Shown: positions 9,277 to 17,238 of the stretch, piece by piece
Position numbering within the stretch: the stretch's first letter is position 1
Layout of the letters: each line of letters starts with the position of its first letter
DNA from: Ochrobactrum sp. RH2CCR150
GTDB taxonomy: Bacteria; Pseudomonadota; Alphaproteobacteria; Rhizobiales; Rhizobiaceae
Direction: 5' to 3'
Assembly: GCA_014138095.1 (NCBI GenBank)
Contig: JACGXE010000007.1
Coordinates: 176,375-240,374, forward strand
Length of the DNA: 64,000 nt
Translations under genes and position numbers: made by a program
The notes under the pieces: model-generated
Seen by the model: only the letters and a program-made list of their open reading frames with translations
Database searches by the model: none
Told to the model about the DNA's origin: nothing

Positions 9277-9666
9277 TCAACCATCCATCATTTCCGTCGG
9301 AGCGGGCGCACCAAGCTGTGCGCCCTTCCATATTGCCGATGCGCCGGGGTCGGCAAACAACAGGCGTAAATGGCCGATAAGCTGGCCCGCGCGTGGATCG
9401 GCCACGCGATAGACAACAGCGCGGGCTTCGCGTCTGCCTTCGATGATACCGGCCTCGCGCAACGCACCAAGCTGCTGTGACAGCGTCGGCTGGTGAACAT
9501 CCAGCATGTCTTCCAATTCGCTTACTGTGCGTTCACCTTCCAGCAAAACGCACAGGATCGAAAGCCGCACCGGATTGGATATGGCTTTCAAGAAATCAGA
9601 CGCTGCGCCAATGGCCCTGCATTTTATCTTGGGCGTGTGCCCTTTCGGCGTGGCTTTCTCGTTCAT
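9277..9666 (-). CDS. ArsR-family transcriptional repressor
   Basis: From the ATG at 9666 the protein has 129 residues. It has the winged helix of the ArsR/SmtB family: SNPVRLSILCVLLEGERTVSELEDML, the recognition helix HQPTLSQQLGALREAGII, and the wing GRREARAVVYRVADP. It has Cys16 and Cys39 but no Cys in the last helix, so it is not an obvious BigR/SqrR-type persulphide sensor, and it lacks the CxC metal site of ArsR. The reading frame extends 37 codons upstream, but that part covers the promoter of the divergent organosulphur operon. The gene is divergent from that operon and probably represses it through the palindrome at 9777-9794 (inference). Confidence 0.9.
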   Translation of the reverse strand: MNEKATPKGHTPKIKCRAIGAASDFLKAISNPVRLSILCVLLEGERTVSELEDMLDVHQPTLSQQLGALREAGIIEGRREARAVVYRVADPRAGQLIGHLRLLFADPGASAIWKGAQLGAPAPTEMMDG

Positions 9667-9776
9667 TATCGTCGCGCCCTGTTGTTCAATCTCAAAAATC
9701 GAGCAAACAAGGAATGGTTTTCCACGTTTTGCCAAAGGTTTAATCAAGCCTTCCTTCGGTGCCCACCTGAATCCCA

Positions 9777-9794
9777 TTATATAAATTTATATAA
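9777..9794. promoter_or_regulatory. Perfect 18-base AT palindrome, probable ArsR operator
   Basis: TTATATAAATTTATATAA reads the same on both strands. It lies between the divergent arsR gene and the organosulphur operon, 26 bases before the ATG at 9821. ArsR-family operators are typically AT-rich imperfect palindromes of this size. Its position would block the rightward promoter. Confidence 0.7.
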
Positions 9795-9820
9795 CAAATT
9801 TGCAACCGGATCGCGTATTC

Positions 9821-10675
9821 ATGGCAATCAAGATCGGCTTTCATCCGAACAATCTGCACCTGACGCTTGCGTCCCGCTGGCCGGGTGCCTTTGCCGATCT
9901 GCAACCGGAATTCGTGCTTTATCCTGAGGGTCGTGATACCGCCAAGAAGCTTGTTGCCGGGGATATCGACATCGGTGGCACAGGGTCTACGCCGCCTATT
10001 CTTGCTGCTGAAGCCGGGCTCAAAATTATCTACGCCGCAGCGTCCGCTCCTCGACCCGCCAATGGTGCAATACTGGTTGCCAAGGATACCGACATTCAGA
10101 CCGTCGCCGACCTGAAAGGGCGCGACGTTGCGCTCGTGGACGGCTCGTTTCACACCTATTTTCTCGCTAAAAGTCTGGAGCAGGTGGGCCTTCGCCTCAA
10201 TGACGTGAAGCGCCACGATCTTCTGGCAAGTCCATCGCGTGAACTTCTGCGCACAGGCAAGGTCGCTGCATGGATTGCCATGGCCCCGCATCTCGAACAG
10301 GCGCTCGCCAGCGGCGAATTTCATGTCCTGCTGCATTGCGGCACCACCATTCCCAACCGCTCGGTCTTCTGGACAATTGGACAACGCAATCTCCCGGACG
10401 ATGTTATCGATGCATTTGCGGTGGAACTCGCGAGGGTCGGCCAAGAGATCATTGCACATCCCGAAAAGGCTGCAGCTCTTCTTGCCAAGGACACCGACGA
10501 CCACGAACGCCGCGCCTGGACGCGGGTTATCCAGGAACGCAACTGGCACATAGTGCCCGCTGACGACACTCTTTTGCGCGAACAGCAGGCGGAAGCGGAC
10601 ATATTGCGGCGCCATGCTGCGATCGGCCGCAAGATCGAAATTATTGCAGAGCATAACGAGGCAGAAAAAGCATGA
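9821..10675 (+). CDS. SsuA/NrtA-like substrate-binding-fold protein without signal peptide
   Basis: This 284-residue protein has the fold of sulphonate/nitrate/taurine binding proteins: IKIGFHPNNLHL at the N-terminus, LVAGDIDIGGTGSTPPILAAEAG near residue 50, and VADLKGRDVALVDGSFHTYFL near 95. It begins directly with the first beta strand and has no signal peptide, so it should stay in the cytoplasm. A TTG at 9800 would add only 7 residues and no signal. The stop overlaps the next ATG by 4 bases (ATGA), so it is translationally coupled to the monooxygenase gene. It might deliver substrate to that enzyme, or be a desulphinase relative (DszB has this fold, but its catalytic Cys is absent here). 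The operon already encodes a normal exported SsuA at 13356. Confidence 0.8.
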   Translation: MAIKIGFHPNNLHLTLASRWPGAFADLQPEFVLYPEGRDTAKKLVAGDIDIGGTGSTPPILAAEAGLKIIYAAASAPRPANGAILVAKDTDIQTVADLKGRDVALVDGSFHTYFLAKSLEQVGLRLNDVKRHDLLASPSRELLRTGKVAAWIAMAPHLEQALASGEFHVLLHCGTTIPNRSVFWTIGQRNLPDDVIDAFAVELARVGQEIIAHPEKAAALLAKDTDDHERRAWTRVIQERNWHIVPADDTLLREQQAEADILRRHAAIGRKIEIIAEHNEAEKA

Positions 10676-11805
10676 ACGTCCTTTGGTACATGTGCGCTCC
10701 AGATGGCGCTTATCCCTGGAAGTCCGAAGGCTCGCGCGTCGTGGACTACGGCTATTACAAGCAGCTCGCCCAGGCTTACGATCATCTGGGCTATACGGGC
10801 GCGCTTTTTGCCACCGGCGCTCATGACGTCTGGCCACTTGCCGGCGCGCTACTGCCCTATACGGAACGCATGAAGTTTCTGCTCGCCTTCCATCCGGGTC
10901 TCGTAGCACCAACGCTGCTTGCCAAAATGGCGGCGACATTTCAGGAGTTTTCCAACGGCAGGTTGATGCTGAATGTCGTCTCTGGCGACGCCAAGATGCT
11001 TGGTGCTTACGGCATGATGTTGCCGCATGACGAACGTTATCTGATGGCCGATGAATACCTAACCCTGTGGCATCGTCTCATGGCGGGTGAAAGCGTCACC
11101 CATAAGGGCAAATATTTCCAGACCGAAGGCGCAAAACTGGCGCTTCCGGCCGGTTCGTCGATCGCCCCACCGCCGCTCTGGTTTGGCGGTTCGTCTGACA
11201 GCGCCATCGAAGTCGCGGCAAAGCACGTCGACACGTATCTTTCCTGGGGTGAAACACCCGAGCAGATGGGGGAAAAGGTCAAGCAGGTCAAAGCACGCGC
11301 CGCAGCCCATGGACGCGAACTGAAATACGGTATCCGCCTTTATGTGATTGTGCGCTCGACCGACGCGAAAGCCTGGGAAGCTGCCGCCGATCTTTACGAC
11401 CAGATGGATGAGGCGGCCATGGCTGGCAACAAACGTTTCGTCTCCAACACAGACTCTGTCGGTCAGCAACGCATGACTGCAATGCATGGCGGCGTGAAAC
11501 CCGACAATTTGCGCGACCTTGAAATATCGCCCAATCTCTGGGCGGGCATTGGGCTGGTGCGCCCCGGTCCGGGCACTGCAATCGTCGGATCACCAGACAC
11601 AGTCATTCGCACGCTCGAAGCCTATCAGGCTGTTGGCGTCGACACGTTCATCCTCTCCGGCATGCCTCTGCTCGAGGAAGCATATCGCTTCGGCGAGATG
11701 GTTTTGCCGCGTCTGCCCGTTGAACGCCCTGTCTTTGAACGCAAGCAGTTTACATGGTCGACACTGTTCGACCGGGACCTGACCGGAAAGGCCGCCAATG
11801 GCTGA
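10672..11805 (+). CDS. ssuD: FMNH2-dependent alkanesulphonate monooxygenase, SsuD-like
   Basis: This 377-residue protein belongs to the bacterial luciferase-like TIM-barrel family. It shows the SsuD-type segments FLLAFHPGLVAPTLLAKMAATFQEFSNGR (residues 65-95), LNVVSGD near 100, PPPLWFGGSSDSAIEVAAKHVDTYLSWGE near 165-195, and FILSGMPLLEEAYRFGE near the C-terminus. SsuD splits alkanesulphonates to aldehyde and sulphite with FMNH2 and O2. The region aligned to the E. coli SsuD active-site Cys54 reads TGAHDVW here, so substrate preference may differ. No flavin reductase (SsuE) gene is in the window. It overlaps the genes before and after it (4 and 8 bases), showing tight coupling. Confidence 0.9.
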   Translation: MNVLWYMCAPDGAYPWKSEGSRVVDYGYYKQLAQAYDHLGYTGALFATGAHDVWPLAGALLPYTERMKFLLAFHPGLVAPTLLAKMAATFQEFSNGRLMLNVVSGDAKMLGAYGMMLPHDERYLMADEYLTLWHRLMAGESVTHKGKYFQTEGAKLALPAGSSIAPPPLWFGGSSDSAIEVAAKHVDTYLSWGETPEQMGEKVKQVKARAAAHGRELKYGIRLYVIVRSTDAKAWEAAADLYDQMDEAAMAGNKRFVSNTDSVGQQRMTAMHGGVKPDNLRDLEISPNLWAGIGLVRPGPGTAIVGSPDTVIRTLEAYQAVGVDTFILSGMPLLEEAYRFGEMVLPRLPVERPVFERKQFTWSTLFDRDLTGKAANG

Positions 11806-12631
11806 TACAAGCGCTTTGGAGAAAGCGGCTGGCGTCGGTTCTCCTCCAGCCAAGAGTGCCAAATCAGCCCCACGCTTTCCGCAATGGATGCTGAGGCTCG
11901 TGTCGCCTATCGCCATCCTTATTTTGTGGCAATTGGCGAGCGTCACCGGGCTATTGTCACCCCGCACGCTGGCGTCACCAATCGACATTGCAGCAACCGG
12001 CCTGCGACTGTTGACATCCGGAGAACTGGCGACGGGCTTGGCCGTCTCGTTCCTGCGTGTCATTGCGGGCTTCTCCATCGCGCTCGTCATAGGCGTCGCT
12101 CTGGCGCTTTTTGCCGGGCTTTCCCGACTTGGCGAAACGATTATTGACCCGCCGGTGCAAATGCTGAAGGCGATGCCGTTTCTGGGCCTCTTGCCGCTCT
12201 TCATCCTGTGGTACGGCATTGGTGAAGCGCCCAAGATCGGCATGGTTGCCTTTGGCTCCGTTTTCCCGATTTACCTCACGCTTCATGGCGGCATTCGCAG
12301 CGTTGACCGCAAGCTGATCGAGGCTGGGCGTACCCTCAATCTCGGCACGCTGGAAATCATTCGACATGTCGTGATCCCCGGCGCTCTTCCCTCCCTGCTT
12401 GTCGGCGTGCGCTACGGACTGAGCATTGCATGGCTTAGCCTTGTGGTGGCGGAACAGATCAATGCGTCCAGTGGTATTGGTTACATCATCACCTATGCGC
12501 GTGACTTTCTGCAAACCGACATCATCGTGGTTTGCCTTCTGGTCTATGCACTCATGGGGTTGCTGACGGATGGGCTGGTGCGTGCAATCGAAGCCTATGC
12601 GCTGCGCTGGCGCCCGGCGGTGGTATCATGA
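11798..12631 (+). CDS. ssuC: Sulphonate ABC transporter permease, SsuC-like
   Basis: This 277-residue inner-membrane protein has about six membrane segments and the cytoplasmic EAA-type loop IEAGRTLNLGTLEIIRHVVIPGALP (residues 170-195) that docks with the ATPase. The family segment VWSL-like AWLSLVVAEQINASSGIGYII follows. It would form the channel for sulphonate import with SsuB and SsuA. The first 40 residues are a soluble, Ala/Ser/Pro-rich lead. The start lies inside the end of ssuD, and its stop overlaps the ssuB ATG. Confidence 0.93.
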   Translation: MADTSALEKAAGVGSPPAKSAKSAPRFPQWMLRLVSPIAILILWQLASVTGLLSPRTLASPIDIAATGLRLLTSGELATGLAVSFLRVIAGFSIALVIGVALALFAGLSRLGETIIDPPVQMLKAMPFLGLLPLFILWYGIGEAPKIGMVAFGSVFPIYLTLHGGIRSVDRKLIEAGRTLNLGTLEIIRHVVIPGALPSLLVGVRYGLSIAWLSLVVAEQINASSGIGYIITYARDFLQTDIIVVCLLVYALMGLLTDGLVRAIEAYALRWRPAVVS

Positions 12632-13338
12632 GCGACATCGTTAAAATTCGCGACCTGTCGCGATCTTTCGGTGGACCCGCAATTCTTGACCATATCGATC
12701 TGAGCATAGCACCGGGAGAATTCGTGGCTCTGCTTGGCAGAAGCGGCTCTGGAAAATCCACGCTTCTGCGTGTGCTTGCGGGGCTCGACCAAGCTCCGGC
12801 CACTACACTGGAAATTCCACATCGCCGCGCTGTGGTGTTTCAAGAACCCCGACTGATGCCGTGGAAGAGCGTCATTGACAATGTTGCACTCGGTGAGCGC
12901 AACGCGCGCAGCAACGGCAAAGCGGTGCAAGCAATTGCCGATGTTGGCCTGTCGCACCGGGTCAATGTCTGGCCTTTGACACTGTCTGGCGGTGAAGCGC
13001 AGCGGGCTGCCTTGGCCCGGGCGCTGGTTCGCGAGCCGGAACTGCTTCTGCTTGATGAGCCGTTTGCAGCGCTCGATGCGTTGACGCGTCTTCGCATGCA
13101 CGATCTGGTCTTCAATCTCTGGCGCAAACACAGACCTGCGACCCTGTTGGTGACGCATGATGTCTGGGAGGCAGTGGCACTCGCCGACCGGATTCTCGTT
13201 CTCGATCAGGGGCGATTCATTCGCGATCTGCGTGTCGATATCGATCATCCAAGGCAGAGAACAGACAAACGCGCTGCCGCCATCGAAACCGAATTGCTGG
13301 AAGCGCTTGGCGTCCGGCATCGTGTCCTGCACCCTTGA
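12628..13338 (+). CDS. ssuB: Sulphonate ABC transporter ATP-binding protein, SsuB-like
   Basis: This 236-residue ABC ATPase has Walker A GRSGSGKST near residue 38, Q-loop VFQEPRLMPW near 75, signature LSGGEAQRAALARAL near 120, Walker B LLLLDEPFAALD near 143, and the H-loop TLLVTHDVWEAVAL near 175. It would power the permease SsuC. The ATG at 12628 forms an ATGA overlap with the ssuC stop; the longer open frame upstream lies inside ssuC and is not used. Confidence 0.94.
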   Translation: MSDIVKIRDLSRSFGGPAILDHIDLSIAPGEFVALLGRSGSGKSTLLRVLAGLDQAPATTLEIPHRRAVVFQEPRLMPWKSVIDNVALGERNARSNGKAVQAIADVGLSHRVNVWPLTLSGGEAQRAALARALVREPELLLLDEPFAALDALTRLRMHDLVFNLWRKHRPATLLVTHDVWEAVALADRILVLDQGRFIRDLRVDIDHPRQRTDKRAAAIETELLEALGVRHRVLHP

Positions 13339-13355
13339 AAAAGCGGAGATAATCA

Positions 13356-14303
13356 ATGAAAAGACTTCAAATTCTGGCCGCCCTTACCGGTGTGGCAATG
13401 ACACTTGCGAGCACAACCGCTTTCGCCGCCGATCAGGTTGTTCGCATTGGCTGGCTTCGCGGCCCCAATGACATCACCCTGGCAAAATCGCGCGGTACAC
13501 TGGAAAAGGCACTCGCAGAAAAGGGCATCAAGGTGGAATGGGCCGGTCCATTTCCCGCTGCCGCTCCCGCTTTTGAAGCACTGAACGCGGGCAGCATCGA
13601 TATCACCGCTGGCAGTTCCACATCGGCCATTGCAGCACTAGCTGCAAATATTCCACTGACGATCTTCGGCTATCAGAAAATGTCGGCTGGCTCTGAAGGG
13701 ATCGTCGCCAAAAAGGATGCAGGCATCACGTCGATCAAGGATCTGGCCGGTAAGAAGGTTGCCGTCAACCGAGGTGGCACGGGCGAGTATCTCCTGATGC
13801 AAGGGTTGGAGAAAAACGGCGTCGATCCGAAAAGCGTCGAGCGCGTCTATCTTAGCCCAAGTGACAGTGGTCCAAGCTTTGTGCAGGGACATGTCGACGC
13901 CTGGGCAACATGGGACCCCTTCGTGGCAATCGCTGAGAAATCCTATGGTGGTCAGGTGATCGCGGATGGCGCGGCCATCGGCTCGGACAATGCCGTCGTT
14001 CTCGTTTCAAGCCGCGAATTCGCTGAAAAGAAAGCCGACGAGCTTCAGGCCATTTTCGATGTCCTGAAGCAGGACAATGCCTGGGCAGTGGCGAACAAGG
14101 CCGATGCAGGCGCGATCTGGGCAAAGGAAATGAATATTCCGACTGAACTGGGTGCGGTGATCGGCGCGAATAATGCTGTTCCGACCACAGCGGTTACGGC
14201 AGCAGATGTCGATCAGATCGGAAAAATTGCTGACTGGTACGCGAAGAGCGGCATCATTCCGCAAAAGCCGGACATAAAGGCCGCCGTTGTCGAACTGAAA
14301 TAA
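13356..14303 (+). CDS. ssuA: Periplasmic sulphonate-binding protein, SsuA-like
   Basis: This 315-residue protein has a clear Sec signal peptide (MKRLQILAALTGVAMTLAST, cut after AFA). The mature part has the NMT1/SsuA fold: VVRIGWLRGPND, LNAGSIDITAGSSTSAIAALAANIP near residue 80, and DLAGKKVAVNRGGTGEYLL near 130. It should capture sulphonates in the periplasm for SsuBC. It is the last gene of the operon, 17 bases after ssuB, behind a GGAG site, and is followed by a stem-loop. Confidence 0.93.
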   Translation: MKRLQILAALTGVAMTLASTTAFAADQVVRIGWLRGPNDITLAKSRGTLEKALAEKGIKVEWAGPFPAAAPAFEALNAGSIDITAGSSTSAIAALAANIPLTIFGYQKMSAGSEGIVAKKDAGITSIKDLAGKKVAVNRGGTGEYLLMQGLEKNGVDPKSVERVYLSPSDSGPSFVQGHVDAWATWDPFVAIAEKSYGGQVIADGAAIGSDNAVVLVSSREFAEKKADELQAIFDVLKQDNAWAVANKADAGAIWAKEMNIPTELGAVIGANNAVPTTAVTAADVDQIGKIADWYAKSGIIPQKPDIKAAVVELK

Positions 14304-14319
14304 CCGGTACCGTTTCTCC

Positions 14320-14346
14320 TGCACCGATTTCTCTCGAATTGGTGCA
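14320..14346 (+). terminator. Stem-loop after the organosulphur operon
   Basis: TGCACCGATT pairs with AATTGGTGCA (10 pairs, one G-U) around a 7-base loop, 17 bases after the ssuA stop. No clean T run follows, so it may be a weak or factor-assisted terminator. Confidence 0.5.
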
Positions 14347-14416
14347 GATGATGCTTTGGTTTTGCCAAATGGTGCGCTTGACGGTAGAAGCGTGGCAAAG
14401 CCAGCCGGAGCATCCC

Positions 14417-15007
14417 TTGAAAACCATCGCAGTTGATTTTGAAACGGCCAATGAACAGCGTGGAAGCGCCTGTTCAGTTGGATTGGCATGGATTGAAGAT
14501 GGTCGCGTCGTGCGCGTTGAAGAGCGCCTTATCCGACCAAAGGACATGCGCTTTTCCTCTTTCAATATCGCGATCCACGGCATTCGCCCCGAACATGTGG
14601 AAGATGCCGGAGAGTTTCCCGAAGTCATGGATGAATTCGCGGAAGATTTTGCGGGCGCGACGATGATCGCTCACAATGCCGCCTTCGATTTCAGCGTCTG
14701 GCGCGCCTGTCTTGATCAGTACCGGCAGAGCTATCCCGAATTTCAGTATCTCTGTTCGGTCAAGATGGCGCAGAAGGTCTGGCCGGACCTCGGATCGCAC
14801 AAGTTAAATGTTCTGGCCTCTCACCTCGGCCTCACCTTCAAGCATCACAACGCGGCTGAAGACGCAGCGATCTGCGCCGAAACCACGATCTCGATCGCGC
14901 GCGCGCTAGGTGCGCAAGCATTGAGCGAGGTTCCGGCGATGATCGGCATGAAACCAGGGCGCTTGTTTGCAGGAGGCTACGAACCGTGCACATGCCGCAA
15001 GCGCTGA
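14417..15007 (+). CDS. DEDDh 3'-5' exonuclease (DNA polymerase III epsilon-like)
   Basis: From the TTG at 14417 the protein has 196 residues. It carries the three exonuclease motifs: Exo I VDFETA near residue 6, Exo II IAHNAAFDFSVW near 85, and Exo III HNAAEDA near 150, with the catalytic His of the DEDDh class. The TTG is preceded by GGAG at ideal spacing and starts the first beta strand. A longer frame from 14339 would add 26 residues with no family match. The C-terminal tail is Cys-containing (PCTCRKR). Stand-alone proteins of this kind process DNA or RNA 3' ends; the exact role is unknown. It is not functionally linked to its neighbours. Confidence 0.88.
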   Translation: MKTIAVDFETANEQRGSACSVGLAWIEDGRVVRVEERLIRPKDMRFSSFNIAIHGIRPEHVEDAGEFPEVMDEFAEDFAGATMIAHNAAFDFSVWRACLDQYRQSYPEFQYLCSVKMAQKVWPDLGSHKLNVLASHLGLTFKHHNAAEDAAICAETTISIARALGAQALSEVPAMIGMKPGRLFAGGYEPCTCRKR

Positions 15008-15013
15008 TCTCAC

Positions 15014-16264
15014 CTATCTGAACAACTGCGTCAGATGGTCATTCAGGAAATAGCCTTGCGGGTCAAGCTTGCGACGCAAGGCGCGAAACGCATCGGCTTT
15101 CGGATAGATCGATGTCACATCGGCACCCGTCAGAAAGTGCAGCTTGCCCCAATGCGGACGTGAACCGAAATCCCGCAAAATTTTATCCACGTCCCTGAGA
15201 TAGGGCCAATAGTCGGTTCCGGGCTCGCCTGAGACCGACACCGTCACGCTGTCCTGTTCAAAGAATGGGCTCATCCACGCATCATCACCAGCCGTAAAGC
15301 GATACTCGATAGGGTAGATGCACTCTGGATATTTCTCCAGCATCAGTTTTCGGACTGCCTTGACCGCCTCTTTGCCGTGCGCAACAGGCACCGCATATTC
15401 AAGCTCGTGGAAGTTTGGCACATACTCAATTGGATAAATCTCCGAGCTATATGCGACTTTCTCAAACCCACGGCTCATTGGCGGCTGGTCGGTAATGTCC
15501 ATGATTTTCATCTCGCAGACATCGGTTGTCTTTCCCGAGCGGGACGTCGAAGCCGTATCCGGAAGACAATAGCAATGACGGCTTTTTTCCGTCGGGCACC
15601 AGAAGAAGCTGAAGTGCCTATGTTTGGAGGCAAGTTCGTCGTGCATGTCCATGCATGCATCGAAATCCTCCCGCCAGAGCCTTTCATAGAGGTTATAGGA
15701 ATCCATGAGTTGCAAGGTAATCTCGGAAATCACACCGAGTGTACCAATTGAAACGCGGCTCGCACGCAAGATATCCGGCGTGGTTTCGTCGACTGTCAGA
15801 ATGGCACCGTTGGGCTGGACGATCTTCATACCGACAATCGATGATGCCAGATTGGACAGTTTTGCGCCCGTGCCATGCGTGCCGGTTGTCAGCGCGCCAG
15901 CCAAAGCCTGACTGTCAATATCGCCTTGATTGACCATCGATAGACCATTGTTCTTGAGATATCGCCCAAGCTCATTGATGGTCGTACCCGCCGCCGCGGT
16001 GACCCGCTTGCGATTATGGTCAACATTTTTCACCCCTTTCATGCCTGAAAGAGTGAGCATAAGCCCGCTGGTCGCGACAACTGGCGTGAAGGAATGACCA
16101 GACCCCGCACATCGGACATTCAATCCTTGAGACGTTGCGGAATTGACCATCTCGCAAAGTTCCGCCTCGCTGGCAGGAGTGCCCATAGCGGATGTCACAC
16201 ATGACTGATTGCCGACCCAATTGCGCCAGTGGCCGCCTGCACTCATATTGCCCTGCTTCGACAT
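15014..16264 (-). CDS. FAD-linked oxidase, D-arabinono-1,4-lactone/L-gulonolactone oxidase-like
   Basis: This protein of about 416 residues has an N-terminal PP-loop FAD domain with GSGHSFTPVV near residue 57 (the His is the usual covalent FAD site), TTGTHGTG near 128 and ASRVSIGTLGVISEITLQ near 170. Its C-terminal D-arabinono-lactone-oxidase domain ends HWGKLHFLTG ... LDPQGYFLND. Such enzymes oxidise aldonolactones or polyols with O2. Two ATGs are possible (16276 and 16264); the second has a better GGGA site. The gene is next to an SDR (16333-17100) in the same direction and a LuxR regulator, suggesting a small sugar or polyol oxidation unit. Confidence 0.9.
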   Translation of the reverse strand: MSKQGNMSAGGHWRNWVGNQSCVTSAMGTPASEAELCEMVNSATSQGLNVRCAGSGHSFTPVVATSGLMLTLSGMKGVKNVDHNRKRVTAAAGTTINELGRYLKNNGLSMVNQGDIDSQALAGALTTGTHGTGAKLSNLASSIVGMKIVQPNGAILTVDETTPDILRASRVSIGTLGVISEITLQLMDSYNLYERLWREDFDACMDMHDELASKHRHFSFFWCPTEKSRHCYCLPDTASTSRSGKTTDVCEMKIMDITDQPPMSRGFEKVAYSSEIYPIEYVPNFHELEYAVPVAHGKEAVKAVRKLMLEKYPECIYPIEYRFTAGDDAWMSPFFEQDSVTVSVSGEPGTDYWPYLRDVDKILRDFGSRPHWGKLHFLTGADVTSIYPKADAFRALRRKLDPQGYFLNDHLTQLFR

Positions 16265-16332
16265 TCTCGTTCCCATCTTTTTGCTTATTGCTGTTGTGGG
16301 CGTCCCGTGTCGCTGGAAGCGACACGGCTTTG

Positions 16333-17100
16333 TCAGATGGCAGTGTAACCATTATCGGCAAACAGATGCGCGCCATTGATGAAGCTTGCCTCGTCACTTG
16401 CAAGGAAAAGTGCGGCGGAAGCGACTTCGGATGGCAGGCAGAGCCGTCCTTGCGCAGTTTTTATTGCCTCTTCCGAAACATCGACGCCGAAGCTTTGCAG
16501 CACCGCCAATTCCTTGCGTCCGTGCGCCGTGGCGATGAAGCCGGGGCAGATCGCATTGCTCCGAATATTCCTGTCGCGAAACTCTACGGCAAGGGCGCGT
16601 GCGAACATGTGGCAGGCTCCTTTGGTCGTGCAATAAAGCACTTCCATGGGCGTTCCGACGACGCCTGAAATCGACGACGTAGAGATAATGCTACCGCCAC
16701 CCGCATTGATCATCGATGGCAGTACGGCCTTTGAGACGAGGAACATGCTTTTCACATTGATCGCCATAAGGCGGTCCCATTCCTCTTCGCTCGTTTCGAG
16801 AAACGGACCTGCCGCCAGTGTGCCTGCATGGTTCATCAGAACCGTAATGTGTCCGAAAGCCCCTATAATTTTCTCCACTGCCGATGCGACCTGCGCGGCA
16901 TCCGAGACATCGGCTGGCGCAAAGACCGCCTCGTGACCGACTTCGTTGAGCCTTTTGGCAACATCGGCGCCGGGGCTTGACGGTAAATCCACGATGCCGA
17001 CTTTTGCCCCTTCCGCAGCGAAGAGTTCCGATGCTGCGAGACCGCAGCCTCCAGCGCCACCTGTTATAAGCGCTACTTTTCCTGACAAACGACCAGCCAT
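16333..17100 (-). CDS. Short-chain dehydrogenase/reductase
   Basis: This 255-residue classical SDR starts MAGRLSGKVALITGG. It has the cofactor motif TGGAGGCG near residue 14, acidic D38 in IVDLPSS favouring NAD, NHAG near 90, catalytic Ser in ISTSSISG near 140, and YCTTK near 154. The C-terminus reads DEASFINGAHLFADNGYTAI, as in the family. The ATG at 17100 is preceded by AAGGAGGA; the longer frame upstream overlaps the promoter of the divergent LuxR gene. It is followed by the lactone-oxidase-like gene, so the two may act in sequence on a sugar alcohol or aldose (inference). Confidence 0.92.
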   Translation of the reverse strand: MAGRLSGKVALITGGAGGCGLAASELFAAEGAKVGIVDLPSSPGADVAKRLNEVGHEAVFAPADVSDAAQVASAVEKIIGAFGHITVLMNHAGTLAAGPFLETSEEEWDRLMAINVKSMFLVSKAVLPSMINAGGGSIISTSSISGVVGTPMEVLYCTTKGACHMFARALAVEFRDRNIRSNAICPGFIATAHGRKELAVLQSFGVDVSEEAIKTAQGRLCLPSEVASAALFLASDEASFINGAHLFADNGYTAI

Positions 17101-17238
17101 GTTTCCTCCTTCTGGACAAAGTCCAACTATTTTCCCCAATCGGTTCGATACATCCGCCGAACTCTTGCTTTTGATGCGAAGTCTAGAAATCATACGCAGA
17201 TGCGTCGATATGCCGAAAGTTATACGGGAGGAGAAACC

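Noticed and set aside
9277..9666. ArsR protein as a BigR/SqrR persulphide sensor
   Set aside because: It has two Cys in the N-terminal half but none in the last helix where the second sensing Cys of that group lies.
9740..10939. 399-codon minus-strand open frame opposite the SsuA-fold gene
   Set aside because: It is antisense to two coupled organosulphur genes and covers the promoter palindrome. No recognisable domain.
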